From the NCBI GenBank assembly GCA_013285585.1, contig JABDHH010000007.1:1-46013 (forward strand): a stretch of DNA of 46,013 bases. Reading direction: 5' to 3'. Both the position numbers and the translations under genes were made by a program. The stretch comes from Chlamydiota bacterium (GTDB lineage: Bacteria; Chlamydiota; Chlamydiia; Chlamydiales; SM23-39). Below are positions 32,034-40,324 of the stretch, piece after piece (the stretch's first letter is position 1; each line of letters opens with the position of its first letter). Under the pieces are notes generated by a model. It was not told where the DNA came from and did not search any database. It was given only the letters and a program-made list of their open reading frames with translations.

Positions 32034-33862
32034 TCTACCGTCACCGATTTGGCGAGATTACGCGGCTGGTCGATATCGCAGCCTCGTTCTTTTGCAAAAT
32101 AGTAGGCGAAGAGCTGACCGGCGATCGTTGAGGGAAAGGGGGCAAGTTCGTCGATGGCGTCCGGCACCCAGATCACGTCGTCGGCGATCGCGCGTACGGC
32201 TGCGGTTTTCAAACTCTCCGGCGCAATGGCAAGGACGGGGGCTCCGCGAGCTTTTACTTCCATCAGGTTGCTGATCATTTTTTCTTCGGTCAGCCGGCTT
32301 CCGAGAAATCCGACTACCGGAAATTTGTTATCGAGAAGAGCAAGCGGGCCGTGCTTCAGTTCCCCTGCAGGGTAGCCGTTGGCGTTCACATAGGAGATCT
32401 CTTTCAGTTTCAGTGCGGCTTCGAGACAAGTGGGGAACATGTAGCGGCGGCCCATGTAGAACAGGTTATTGTAGCAGGCGTATTTGATCGCCATTTTTTG
32501 GATCTCGGCGGCAGAATCGAGAACTTTCTCGATTTGCGCGGGAACTTTTTTCAGCTCCTCGTAAAAAGCTGTGCTCTTTTCTTTAGGCGCAGTCTTTTTG
32601 GCTTGGCCCATGAACATCGCAAAGAGGGCGAGAATGGCGATTTGGCTCGTAAAGGCTTTGGTGGAGCAGACGCTCAATTCGGGTCCGGCTTGGAGAAAAA
32701 TCGTGCCGTCGGCTTCGCGGGCCAGAGTCGAGTTGATCGCGTTGCAGATGGCGAGGGTAGGGCAACCATATTGTTTGACGGCGCGCAAGGCGGACAAGGT
32801 ATCTGCCGTTTCTCCCGACTGGCTGATCGCCACGACAAGCGTGTCCTTCGTCATCAGCGATTTTCGGTAGCGCGCTTCCGATGCGATGCAGCACATCGCA
32901 GGGAACTCTGCGAGATCTTCCAAAAGCAGCGCACCAATCGATCCAGCGTTCGCCGAAGTCCCGCTGCCGACGAACCAGATTTTTGAAACCTGGGCGAAAA
33001 TTTTCTGCTGCATGCGGAGCTCGTCGAATGCAATTCCTTGATCAAAAAAACGGCCGAAGATCGCTTTTTGGGAAGTCAGAGGCTGTTCGAAGATCTCTTT
33101 CAACATGTAGTGATCGAATCCTTCTTTCGATGGCCCTTTGAGAGCTCCTTCTATCCGCGCGTTCTTTTTTTTGATTTTCTGGAATCGATCGCCGTAGACT
33201 TCGACGACTCCTTTCCGCACGCGCGCGATTTCACCGTCGCGCAAGAAGAGCACGTTGTATGCGGCGCCGACGAGCGTATTCGGATCCGAAGAGAGGATGC
33301 TTTCGCTTTTTTTCTGGTCTATGGCAATGCTGAGAGGGCAGTCTTTGGCGGCAGCCGTAATCTCATCGGGATGATTCTTATGGATGACGATCAACGCAAA
33401 AATCCCTTTGAGTCTAGGGATGACCAAATGGAGAGCGTGCGCTAAATCGCCTTGGTAGTATTTCGCGATCAGATGCGCCACGACCTCGGTATCCGTTTCA
33501 GAAGCGAATTCGATTCCCTCTTTTTGCAGCTCTTTGCGCAAAGGATCATAGTTTTCTATGATGCCGTTATGGATGACGGCGATCGACGTGTTCGCATCGA
33601 AATGGGGATGCGCGTTTTGATCTGTGACTTTGCCGTGGGTGGCCCAGCGCGTGTGGGCGATTGCGAGAGATAAAGAAGGAAAGGGGGGAAGCGCTTGTCT
33701 GAGTTCGGATAATTTCCCCGCTTTTTTGCAAAACTCGATCCGGCCTTGACTCACCCCTGCAATGCCGGTCGAATCATAGCCGCGGTATTCAAGCTGTTCG
33801 AGCCCGCTCAAGCACATTTGGACAGCATCGCGCTCTCCGATATAACCAAACACACCGCACAT
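32030..33862 (-). CDS. glmS: Glutamine-fructose-6-phosphate aminotransferase (isomerizing)
   Basis: GlmS makes glucosamine-6-phosphate from fructose-6-phosphate and glutamine, the entry step to lipopolysaccharide and peptidoglycan precursors. The 610-residue protein has the N-terminal glutaminase with nucleophile Cys2 (MCGVFGYIGERDAVQ) and GLEQLEYRGYDSTGIA, and two SIS isomerase domains (IWFVGSGTSANAGSIGA, VVAISQSGETADTLSAL, and CLEAALKLKEISYVNANGYPAGELKHGPLAL). It ends with the typical NLAKSVTVE. It is the third gene in the operon beginning with the amino acid permease and lies 9 bp after the methyltransferase. Confidence 0.98.
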   Translation of the reverse strand: MCGVFGYIGERDAVQMCLSGLEQLEYRGYDSTGIAGVSQGRIEFCKKAGKLSELRQALPPFPSLSLAIAHTRWATHGKVTDQNAHPHFDANTSIAVIHNGIIENYDPLRKELQKEGIEFASETDTEVVAHLIAKYYQGDLAHALHLVIPRLKGIFALIVIHKNHPDEITAAAKDCPLSIAIDQKKSESILSSDPNTLVGAAYNVLFLRDGEIARVRKGVVEVYGDRFQKIKKKNARIEGALKGPSKEGFDHYMLKEIFEQPLTSQKAIFGRFFDQGIAFDELRMQQKIFAQVSKIWFVGSGTSANAGSIGALLLEDLAEFPAMCCIASEARYRKSLMTKDTLVVAISQSGETADTLSALRAVKQYGCPTLAICNAINSTLAREADGTIFLQAGPELSVCSTKAFTSQIAILALFAMFMGQAKKTAPKEKSTAFYEELKKVPAQIEKVLDSAAEIQKMAIKYACYNNLFYMGRRYMFPTCLEAALKLKEISYVNANGYPAGELKHGPLALLDNKFPVVGFLGSRLTEEKMISNLMEVKARGAPVLAIAPESLKTAAVRAIADDVIWVPDAIDELAPFPSTIAGQLFAYYFAKERGCDIDQPRNLAKSVTVE

Positions 33863-33871
33863 GCGATAAGA

Positions 33872-34639
33872 TTAATCGTCGGAAGCTTTCTTGAAAAGAT
33901 TCGCTCCAAGTGCAAGAAAAAGAGGGATTTCGCGTCGCGCGCGGTCTTCCATGCGCGCTTTCGCTCCTTCGCTTTTTTTATCGGAGATCCATTCTTCGAG
34001 CGAATGGATGAGAAACCCGGCTTTTGAAAGCCATAACACATAATCGGAAAGAGGATGGTGATAAGAATGGAATATTTCCGATTTTTCCCCTTTTCCGGGA
34101 GAGATTTGAAGGGGAATGTTCATCGGAGACAGGTATCCGTTCATCCTCCGATACTGCAGCGATGCTTTTTCATCGACTCCCCAACCGCTTTGACGCGGAA
34201 TGCGGAAGCAAGGGTGGTTCAAGACGAGGAGCAGCTGTCCTTTATGCTTTAGATGCCGCGCAGCCGATTGGATGGCTCCTTCTCCGTGTTCCATGTTTTG
34301 CAAAGCGAGGATGCAGGCTGCGCGGTCGAAATCGGTTTTGTCCAAGGGCAATTTCTTAGCAGTGGCGTCTCCGCAGAGGAACGTGCAATTTTTTCGCAAC
34401 GTCCTCTTTTTCGCTTCATCGATCAGCTTTTGCGAAAGGTCGATGCCAAAATATTCAATGGAATCGGAAATCTGGCGGGCTAAAACACCTTGGCCGCATC
34501 CTAAGTCGAGCAGTGAGTTCTGCTTGTTTAGATTTAGCATCCGAAGGACATTCGGAAGGATGACCGATTGGTGGTAATAATGGCCCTTTTCTCCGACACA
34601 GCCGCTATACCATTTTTCCGCGGCATCCCAAGAACTCAT
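33872..34639 (-). CDS. Class I SAM-dependent methyltransferase
   Basis: This 255-residue protein has motif I LLDLGCGQGVLARQI, motif II acidic YFGIDLSQKLIDEAKKR, motif III region CGDATAKKLPL and motif IV RAACILALQNMEHGEGAIQSAARHLKHKGQLLLVLNHPCFR. This is a Methyltransf_11/25 type fold. The phrase LNHPCFRIPRQSGW after strand 5 is common in a group of uncharacterised bacterial enzymes; the substrate is unknown. The ATG overlaps the permease stop (ATGA), and glmS follows 9 bp downstream. Confidence 0.88.
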   Translation of the reverse strand: MSSWDAAEKWYSGCVGEKGHYYHQSVILPNVLRMLNLNKQNSLLDLGCGQGVLARQISDSIEYFGIDLSQKLIDEAKKRTLRKNCTFLCGDATAKKLPLDKTDFDRAACILALQNMEHGEGAIQSAARHLKHKGQLLLVLNHPCFRIPRQSGWGVDEKASLQYRRMNGYLSPMNIPLQISPGKGEKSEIFHSYHHPLSDYVLWLSKAGFLIHSLEEWISDKKSEGAKARMEDRARREIPLFLALGANLFKKASDD

Positions 34640-36030
34640 TTTTTTGTATGCCAGGAAGGTTTGCGGAGGCCGAAGATCACAAGCGGGAGGATGCAGAAGA
34701 GAAGGCTGCTGCCGATAAGGAACGATTCGAATATGAAGAGTTTCCCGATCGAGAATTGGCTAGGCGGGAAAAATCCGAAATATAAGCCGAATAAGGATCC
34801 GATCATTCCTAAAATGCCGACCGTCCAAATTCCTGCATCGCCGAACGGAATTTTGTATGGGCGTTCCAGTTTGGGGTGCCGATGGCGGAGTGTGATAGCG
34901 GAAATGAATAGAAGAATGTACATGACTTGGTAAAGGATCGATGCCAGGGCGACAAGAGCCCAATAGGAGCTGTTGACCGATGGCATGAATAAAAACACGA
35001 ACGAGAGAATGGTCACGATGACCGCTTGAGAGATCATGATATTGACTGGCATTCCGTTGCTGTTCGCTTTCTGGAACATCGGCGGCAGGTCGCCATGCTC
35101 TGCAGTCGCGAGAAGGCCTCGGCTCGGACCGACGATCCAGGTGCTCATCATCCCAAGCGCGCCGATAAAAGTAACGGCGGCGATGATGGGGACTGCCCAA
35201 GGCATTTTGAATGCGTTGAAAAGCACACTGAAGGCTTCCATCCCTCCCGATGCGAGTTCGATCTTCTCCAAGGGCACGACCGCAGCGATCGCGATCGCTC
35301 CAAAAATCGAAAAGGCAAGGATTAGGATGGCCGATAGAAAGATGCCTCTCGGGTAATCGTGTCTTGGATCGTGCACGTCGCGGGCATGGACTCCGGACAT
35401 CTCGATGCCGGCAAGTCCTAAAAGGATGCCGGAAAGGAGGACGAGCTGGTTGACCGAAGCGAGGTCTGGGAAGATCCCTCTCCAAGAAAACACAATCTGG
35501 CTGGGATGGTCTCCGAAAATCCAGACGGCGCCCAGGATGATGATGAGAGCGATCGGGACGATCGTTCCGAGAAGAACCGTGATCGAGCTGATCCAACCCG
35601 AAACGCGCATTCCAAGGAAATTGATGTAAGTAGCCGCCCAGAAGGCGATCAGAATGACGGCCATGATATAGATTTTGTTTTGCGCTAGGTCGGGATCGAT
35701 GATGTAGGCGAAAGTGGCGGCGATGAACGAAAGAATGGTCGGATACCAGATGACGTTGGAGATCCATTGGAGCCAAATGGCTAGGAACCCCATTCTTGGG
35801 CCGAGAGCGAGCCTTACCCAGGTATAGACTCCGCGGTCGGGCCATGCGGAGGCAAGCTCCGCCGAGACGAAGGCGATCGGCAGGAAAAAGAAGATCGCGG
35901 AGAGAATGAGAAAAATGACAATGGAAAGGCCGTATTCGGCCAGCAGCGGAAAATTCTTGATGTTGCAGACAGCGGCCACGTTAATCAGAGCGATCATTGA
36001 GGCATTGAGTACTTTCTTGTTGGAAGCCAT
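34636..36030 (-). CDS. APC-family amino acid permease (glutamate/GABA antiporter-like)
   Basis: The 464-residue membrane protein has about 12 predicted helices. Its N-terminus (MIALINVAAVCNIKNFPLLAEYGLSIVIFLILSAIFFFLPIAFVSAELASAWPDRGVYTWV) matches the XasA/GadC-like group, which chlamydiae carry. Other marks are GLAGIEMSGVHARDVHDPRHDYPRG, and WIVGPSRGLLATAEHGDLPP. The substrate is probably an amino acid exchanged with the host; it cannot be specified. It heads a five-gene operon. A promoter-like sequence lies just upstream, and no Shine-Dalgarno sequence precedes the ATG. Confidence 0.93.
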   Translation of the reverse strand: MASNKKVLNASMIALINVAAVCNIKNFPLLAEYGLSIVIFLILSAIFFFLPIAFVSAELASAWPDRGVYTWVRLALGPRMGFLAIWLQWISNVIWYPTILSFIAATFAYIIDPDLAQNKIYIMAVILIAFWAATYINFLGMRVSGWISSITVLLGTIVPIALIIILGAVWIFGDHPSQIVFSWRGIFPDLASVNQLVLLSGILLGLAGIEMSGVHARDVHDPRHDYPRGIFLSAILILAFSIFGAIAIAAVVPLEKIELASGGMEAFSVLFNAFKMPWAVPIIAAVTFIGALGMMSTWIVGPSRGLLATAEHGDLPPMFQKANSNGMPVNIMISQAVIVTILSFVFLFMPSVNSSYWALVALASILYQVMYILLFISAITLRHRHPKLERPYKIPFGDAGIWTVGILGMIGSLFGLYFGFFPPSQFSIGKLFIFESFLIGSSLLFCILPLVIFGLRKPSWHTKK

Positions 36031-36039
36031 AAAAACAAT

Positions 36040-36067
36040 GGTATAGGAAAACCCTTTAGAGAATCAA
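36040..36067 (-). promoter_or_regulatory. Putative promoter of the permease-methyltransferase-glmS operon, near-leaderless
   Basis: On the minus strand TTGATT (36067-36062), 16 bases, then TATACC (36045-36040). The ATG at 36030 follows nine bases later, so the transcript would have almost no leader. Confidence 0.5.
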
Positions 36068-36116
36068 GAACAGCCTTAGAGTGGCCTCATTTAGAATAAA
36101 AAATTAGACCCGTCCC

Positions 36117-36419
36117 TCAATCTTGCCACTGATAGAGGGAATTTGCAATGCAAAGAGGATAATAGACGTCGATGAAAGCCCTTTCGAAGACCGGGTCGCC
36201 CATGTAAACGATCTCTTTTCCGTCGAAGTCTTGTTTCATTGAGGGAGGGATGTAAATGCCGTTTTTTTTCATTTCGATCTCCAGGAACCAGTCGGTAAAC
36301 TGGACTTTGCCGTTCACGAATTCTACGACGACGCTACCGGTTTCCGTGTTCATGAGTTTTTCGCTAAATACGGCTGCCGAAATTGCCGAGAAAAACAGAA
36401 TTTTTATGCCTATTCGCAT
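36117..36419 (-). CDS. Small exported hypothetical protein
   Basis: The 100-residue product starts MRIGIKILFFSAISAAVFSEK, a short signal peptide with basic start and probable cleavage near AVFS. The mature part of about 80 residues (VVVEFVNGKVQFTDWFLEIEMKKNGIYIPPSM and following) looks beta-rich and has a single Cys. I recognise no family. The upstream promoter-like sequence with TTGACA ends seven bases before this ATG, so the alternative TTG start at 36455 would lie inside the -35 box and is rejected. Confidence 0.65.
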   Translation of the reverse strand: MRIGIKILFFSAISAAVFSEKLMNTETGSVVVEFVNGKVQFTDWFLEIEMKKNGIYIPPSMKQDFDGKEIVYMGDPVFERAFIDVYYPLCIANSLYQWQD

Positions 36420-36426
36420 TAAACAA

Positions 36427-36455
36427 TAAATATTCTTGAAATGTTTAATTGTCAA
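36427..36455 (-). promoter_or_regulatory. Putative promoter of the small exported protein gene, leaderless configuration
   Basis: On the minus strand a perfect TTGACA (36455-36450), a 17-base spacer and TATTTA (36432-36427) are followed by seven bases and the ATG at 36419. No Shine-Dalgarno sequence is present. Confidence 0.55.
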
Positions 36456-36560
36456 TGCGAATTGTTATTGCGTTATCTGTATGAAATCTTTACGTTTCTT
36501 TAACGACAAGTTTTGCTCGAGCAGGTATCAGACTTAGGGATCGATCCCTTACAACCGGTT

Positions 36561-36899
36561 TTAAGGCAGATGATCTTGGTCTTCGTCTTTGAAAAGCGAT
36601 TTGAAATCTTTTTTCCTTTCAGGCTCGCCGAGGATGCGTCGCGCCCGATCGTCGGCCAAAGGAGTGATCGAGGGGATGAGAGGCTTGAAATCTTCGCAAA
36701 AGTTGGCCGCTTCGCGGTCTCGGATATATTCTGTCCCTGGCACCAGGCAATCGTTCGGTTTGCCTGGTGCGAAGTAGCGGCAGTTTTTACAGACATGAAG
36801 ATCGGAGTTGCAATGGAGGCAGACAGCGCGAAATCCGATCTTGATGGGGATTTCGCTCACAGTCTTTCGGCATTTCCAGCACGTCGTCTTTGGTTCCAC
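36561..36899 (-). CDS. Zinc-ribbon-like conserved hypothetical protein
   Basis: The product has 112 residues. The N-terminus has paired cysteines typical of a zinc ribbon: CWKC (about residues 7-10), CLHC (27-30), then CKNC (37-40). These are followed by the DUF-like block RYFAPGKPNDCLVPGTEYIRDREAANFCEDF with two more cysteines, a signature of small bacterial proteins of unknown role. The C-terminus (DDRARRILGEPERKKDFKSLF) is basic and acidic mixed, and helical. It probably binds a metal and perhaps nucleic acid or a partner protein. The neighbour 16 bp upstream on the same strand may be cotranscribed. Confidence 0.8.
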   Translation of the reverse strand: MEPKTTCWKCRKTVSEIPIKIGFRAVCLHCNSDLHVCKNCRYFAPGKPNDCLVPGTEYIRDREAANFCEDFKPLIPSITPLADDRARRILGEPERKKDFKSLFKDEDQDHLP

Positions 36900-36915
36900 G
36901 CCTATTTATACTTGG

Positions 36916-37539
36916 TTAATTTTGCTTAGCTCTCGCGGAATTATTCATATTGAAGTTGATGAGGAGCGATTCGCAATCTGTGTTCCATCCGCTGTTTTGG
37001 CCGATGATGATCGCATCGTGCAAGTCCCAGTTTTGAAACGCGGCGATATCGCTCGAAGAGATTTCCCATCGGATCGATTCCCCTGATCCGTTCGTGACGA
37101 CTAGGTCTCCGGAAATTCGATCGATGCCGGTGATATAGAGCGTGTGCTGCCCGTGTTCGAGAGGTCCGAGGAAGAGGTTGGCTTCCAGGCATGCTCCGGT
37201 ATTTTGGTTGATAATTCGATAGGCATAGATGGAAAACCACCTGTGATTCTGGGTGATGGTGAGAGGATCATTGGAGCGCCAGCCCAGCGCTTTGTAGCCG
37301 TCATATCGGGAAATCTTCCAAACCGAACCGTCTTCCAGCTCTACCGAATCCCCCAAAGCCGATACGCCGATCAGAGAATGCATTGAGACGGGGTAATAGA
37401 GGGGAGGGTATGCATCGAAGATATATCCGCAGGATTCCCGAATCGGGAGTTCGGCTGCAAGAAACAACGGCGGCAGCATCGCTAACATGAGCCCGAGTTG
37501 AAAACAGGCCGCAAATGGCTTGCTGCAACTTTGCCACAT
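36916..37539 (-). CDS. Exported hypothetical protein
   Basis: This 207-residue protein begins MWQSCSKPFAACFQLGLMLAMLPPLFLAAELPI, a signal peptide with predicted cleavage after FLAA. The mature part contains DSVELEDGSVWKISRYDGYKALGWRSNDPLTITQNHRWFSIYAYRIINQNTGACLEANL. The DGSxWKI..YD....WxxxD.l.ItQN pattern resembles small beta-sandwich proteins that recur in chlamydiae, but I cannot name the family. The start at 37539 is chosen because the longer frame to 37704 adds a basic non-signal stretch. Cysteines at about positions 5, 12, 38, 128 and 197 may form disulfides in the periplasm. Confidence 0.7.
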   Translation of the reverse strand: MWQSCSKPFAACFQLGLMLAMLPPLFLAAELPIRESCGYIFDAYPPLYYPVSMHSLIGVSALGDSVELEDGSVWKISRYDGYKALGWRSNDPLTITQNHRWFSIYAYRIINQNTGACLEANLFLGPLEHGQHTLYITGIDRISGDLVVTNGSGESIRWEISSSDIAAFQNWDLHDAIIIGQNSGWNTDCESLLINFNMNNSARAKQN

Positions 37540-37795
37540 CGATATGGTTCCGCGGAAAAAAGATCCCCGGGACCTTTTTATTCGATTCCGCATTCCTCGG
37601 TCTAGGCTATGGCCTCTGCTCCATCCCCAAAAATGATCCGTTTTCTGGTTATTAGGATCGCGATCTTTGCTCGCTTCGATCTGGCTTTGTCTCGCTAGCA
37701 CCATTTATTGCAACCACCTGCTTTGAAATGGGTGGATTTTATCAATAATGCTTCATTTTTTGACAATGAAAAATCAATTCCCTATAGAGAAGCTC

Positions 37796-38323
37796 ATGGC
37801 AGCCAGACCATTTATTTTCGGGGCGGCGCTCGGGTTTGCTCAATTCATACAAGCCAGCGCATCGCCAGATTGGATTTCATTTGCAGCTGGCATTTACGAT
37901 TTGATGAGGCCCCGCCACCGGACTGCGGAATTCGAAATCGAATACAAATTCCATGTCCGCAGTTGGAGATCTCCCCTCCGGTGTCTTGAGGTTCTTCCTC
38001 TTGTGGGAGTGATGGCAAATATCCAGAGGAGCGGCTACGTGTACGCAGGACTCAATTTCGATTTCCTCTTCTTCGACCATCTCCAATTCGCCGCCGGATT
38101 CGCCGCCGGATACTATTGGCCGGGGAAAGGCAAGAACCTCGGCTATCCGCTGGAATTCCGATCCGGGCTCGAATTGGGATGGCAATTCTCCGATTTTCGT
38201 CGCTTGGGGCTGCATTTCTATCATCTTTCCAATGCCAGCCTCGGAAAGAAGAACCCAGGAGAGGAATCGCTGGTTCTTTACTACGACATACCCATCGTGA
38301 AAGGATTTCCGTTTTCAAACTAA
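37796..38323 (+). CDS. pagL: Lipid A 3-O-deacylase, PagL-like acyloxyacyl hydrolase
   Basis: PagL is an outer-membrane barrel esterase that removes the 3-O acyl chain of lipid A. The 175-residue product (start MAARPFIFGAALGFAQF, signal cleavage after QASA) keeps the active-site block GLHFYHLSNASLGKKNPGEE. His133 and Ser135 are two residues apart and Glu147 lies 14 residues after the His, as with the His126-Ser128-Glu140 triad of Pseudomonas PagL. The rest alternates as an eight-stranded barrel. Longer starts at 37748 and 37766 are possible. It would alter chlamydial lipid A and thus host recognition; activity is inferred. Confidence 0.85.
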   Translation: MAARPFIFGAALGFAQFIQASASPDWISFAAGIYDLMRPRHRTAEFEIEYKFHVRSWRSPLRCLEVLPLVGVMANIQRSGYVYAGLNFDFLFFDHLQFAAGFAAGYYWPGKGKNLGYPLEFRSGLELGWQFSDFRRLGLHFYHLSNASLGKKNPGEESLVLYYDIPIVKGFPFSN

Positions 38324-38563
38324 TTGTCCCTGACATATTCTATCTAAACAACTTGATGATCCTTTTCGGATAGCCGCTGTCTTTGCGCTGGTCTGCTTCG
38401 CTCAACTGATTCAACTTGAGACTCTTCAAGTTTGGTTCAAATTCTGGGCGGCTGCTCCCAATTTTTTAAGTCATTATATGTCAGTCTTTGTTAATTATGT
38501 TATTTTGTTTGAAGTTTAATTTGTTTTGAGTTAATAATAAAACAGGGATTATTTTTGGTAATT
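38324..38563. other. 240-bp gap without a recognised gene
   Basis: The gap contains a short hairpin AACTTGA/TCAAGTT at about 38413-38432 and a T-rich region before the YheT gene. A weak promoter-like pair TTGAAG and TTAATA (16-base spacer, about 38508-38536) may serve the YheT gene. Nothing else is seen. Confidence 0.4.
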
Positions 38564-39532
38564 ATGAGCCGCGAGCTGCCGTTTGACCCATTTCCATTTT
38601 TGCATGGACCTCATCATCAGACCATCATCAGTTCGTTTTTCAATTTTCTTTTCGAGCCCGCGTCCGACCGAAAGCTCGTATCTCTTCAGGATGGAGACAA
38701 GATCTCTCTCGAGATCACGACGCCGCGCGAATGGAAGTCGGAGGATCCGACGGTATTCTTGGTCCATGGGCTTTGCGGTTCTCATAGATCGCCGAATTTG
38801 GTGCGGATGGCAAAACGGTTGGAACCATTGGGGATTCGAGCCGTCCGCTTCAATATGCGCGGCTGCGGTTCTGGAAAAGGGTTGGCCAAACAGATCTATC
38901 ATAGCGGCCGGAGCGAAGATGTATTCGAATCGATCAAAGCGGTCAAGAAAGAGCATCCCGACTCTCCGATCGTCCTCATCGGATTTTCCTTGGGCGCCAA
39001 TATCGTCTTGAAAATGGCAGGAGAGTTGGGCGCTCTGGCAAAATCGTTCGTTCAGAAAATGATCGCAGTCAGTCCTCCTGTCGACCTCTATTCGAGCGTT
39101 TTGATGATCGGGCATCCTGACAATGCGTTGTATGAAAAGTATTTTTATAAGCTCTTGCGGGCAGATGTCCTTTATAGGCATAGGAAATTCAAAGATTTGC
39201 CGCCGATCGCTTTGCCGCGCCACTTGAAGATCTATGAATTCGACCAGATCTATACGGCTCCGACTTGCGGATTCAAGAGCGTCCATGATTACTATAGCCG
39301 CTGCAGTTCCGCGCAATTCATTTCCGATATTTCGATCCCGTGCAAGGTGCTTTTTGCAGAGGACGATCCGATCGTCTCTTGTTACTCTTTAGATGGAATG
39401 CTCCTCCCTTCCAACGTCGAGGTCTACCGAACGAAAAAAGGGGGGCATATGGGATATCTCGGGCACCCACAAAGCGAGAAGGGATTCCATTGGCTTGACT
39501 CCGTGCTCATCGATTGGATCAAGAAAGATTAG
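38564..39532 (+). CDS. YheT-family alpha/beta hydrolase
   Basis: The 322-residue protein belongs to the YheT/EMB8 branch of alpha/beta hydrolases. The N-terminus has the branch signature LHGPHHQTII. HG in VFLVHGLCGSHRSP forms the oxyanion region, the nucleophile elbow is IGFSLGANI (Ser in GFSLG), the acid is in FAEDDPIVS and the His in KKGGHMGYLG. NMRGCGSG is also typical. Such enzymes act on esters of unknown identity. A TTG start three codons upstream (38555) is possible, but the ATG at 38564 is chosen. It is monocistronic, with the convergent GNAT gene following. Confidence 0.93.
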   Translation: MSRELPFDPFPFLHGPHHQTIISSFFNFLFEPASDRKLVSLQDGDKISLEITTPREWKSEDPTVFLVHGLCGSHRSPNLVRMAKRLEPLGIRAVRFNMRGCGSGKGLAKQIYHSGRSEDVFESIKAVKKEHPDSPIVLIGFSLGANIVLKMAGELGALAKSFVQKMIAVSPPVDLYSSVLMIGHPDNALYEKYFYKLLRADVLYRHRKFKDLPPIALPRHLKIYEFDQIYTAPTCGFKSVHDYYSRCSSAQFISDISIPCKVLFAEDDPIVSCYSLDGMLLPSNVEVYRTKKGGHMGYLGHPQSEKGFHWLDSVLIDWIKKD

Positions 39533-39541
39533 GGCCTGCAT

Positions 39542-40312
39542 TTACCGACAATAAATCTCTACGTCGAAGAGAGTTTCAAATCCTAAATCCTGATAGGATT
39601 TTTCAGCCTCAGGATAGCTCAATACAATCAGGCGCTCTAGTCCCCGTTCATGGGCGCGATGCATGAGAAATTGCATCAGTTCTTTTGGAGCTCTCCCTCC
39701 CTCCACGAGGGTTGCATCATTAAAAATCTCGCCCACCGCTCCATGCACAAAAAGAGAAGCCGTACTTATAGGGATCCCATCGGAATAGAAGAGATAATTT
39801 TCGCATTCTAATTTGTCCAACAGCTTTGGACATTCTTTTTTGGCTATTTCATTGAGTTCATAGACTGTGGACACAATCTCCCAGAATATTTCTTGATCCG
39901 CAGGGCGAATATCCGCATGGCAAAAAGGGACAGGGTGAACCGTCCAAGTCATTGCGGGACAAGTCACGAGTACATGGAAGTTGCGCTTTTTCAATAGGTC
40001 CGCCAACCCTCTAACGTGATTTTCAGGATGCACCCAAAAGGTCATGGGATTCGATGGGGAGTTTTGTTGAATCAGTTCATCAACTCTCGCATCGGCATCG
40101 GAAGTCGATAAGTGAATCACCACATTCAAAAAGGGATTCGGGACTGTAGAAAACCAAGCGTATGCGTCTGCATTGTTCTCTTGAGCGGGATGAATCGCTT
40201 CGTAAAAATTCAAGAATTCTAAAAAAACCGCTCGCTTGCTCGGATAGGTTCTTGGTTCTTCTGCAAAAAGTAAGCAGTGAAAAAACATGAGAAGAAGGAA
40301 CAAGACATTCAT
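39542..40312 (-). CDS. GNAT-fold protein with an N-terminal signal peptide
   Basis: The 256-residue product starts MNVLFLLLMFFHCLLFAEEP, a hydrophobic leader with a signal-like end after FA. There is no other Met before about residue 89, so the leader is part of the gene. The C-terminal 120 residues look like an acetyltransferase: YLFYSDGIPISTASLFVHGAVGEIFNDATLVEGGRAPKELMQFLMHRAHERGLERLIVLSYPEAEKSYQDLGFETLF. This follows GNAT motifs A and B, but the acetyl-CoA loop (usually Q/RxxGxG/A) is reduced to EGGRAP. The unusual combination of a signal sequence and a CoA-dependent fold suggests an exported, possibly inactive or host-targeted protein. It lies 12 bp after the translocase gene on the same strand and may be cotranscribed. 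Confidence 0.75.
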   Translation of the reverse strand: MNVLFLLLMFFHCLLFAEEPRTYPSKRAVFLEFLNFYEAIHPAQENNADAYAWFSTVPNPFLNVVIHLSTSDADARVDELIQQNSPSNPMTFWVHPENHVRGLADLLKKRNFHVLVTCPAMTWTVHPVPFCHADIRPADQEIFWEIVSTVYELNEIAKKECPKLLDKLECENYLFYSDGIPISTASLFVHGAVGEIFNDATLVEGGRAPKELMQFLMHRAHERGLERLIVLSYPEAEKSYQDLGFETLFDVEIYCR

Positions 40313-40324
40313 AAAAGCTACCTA

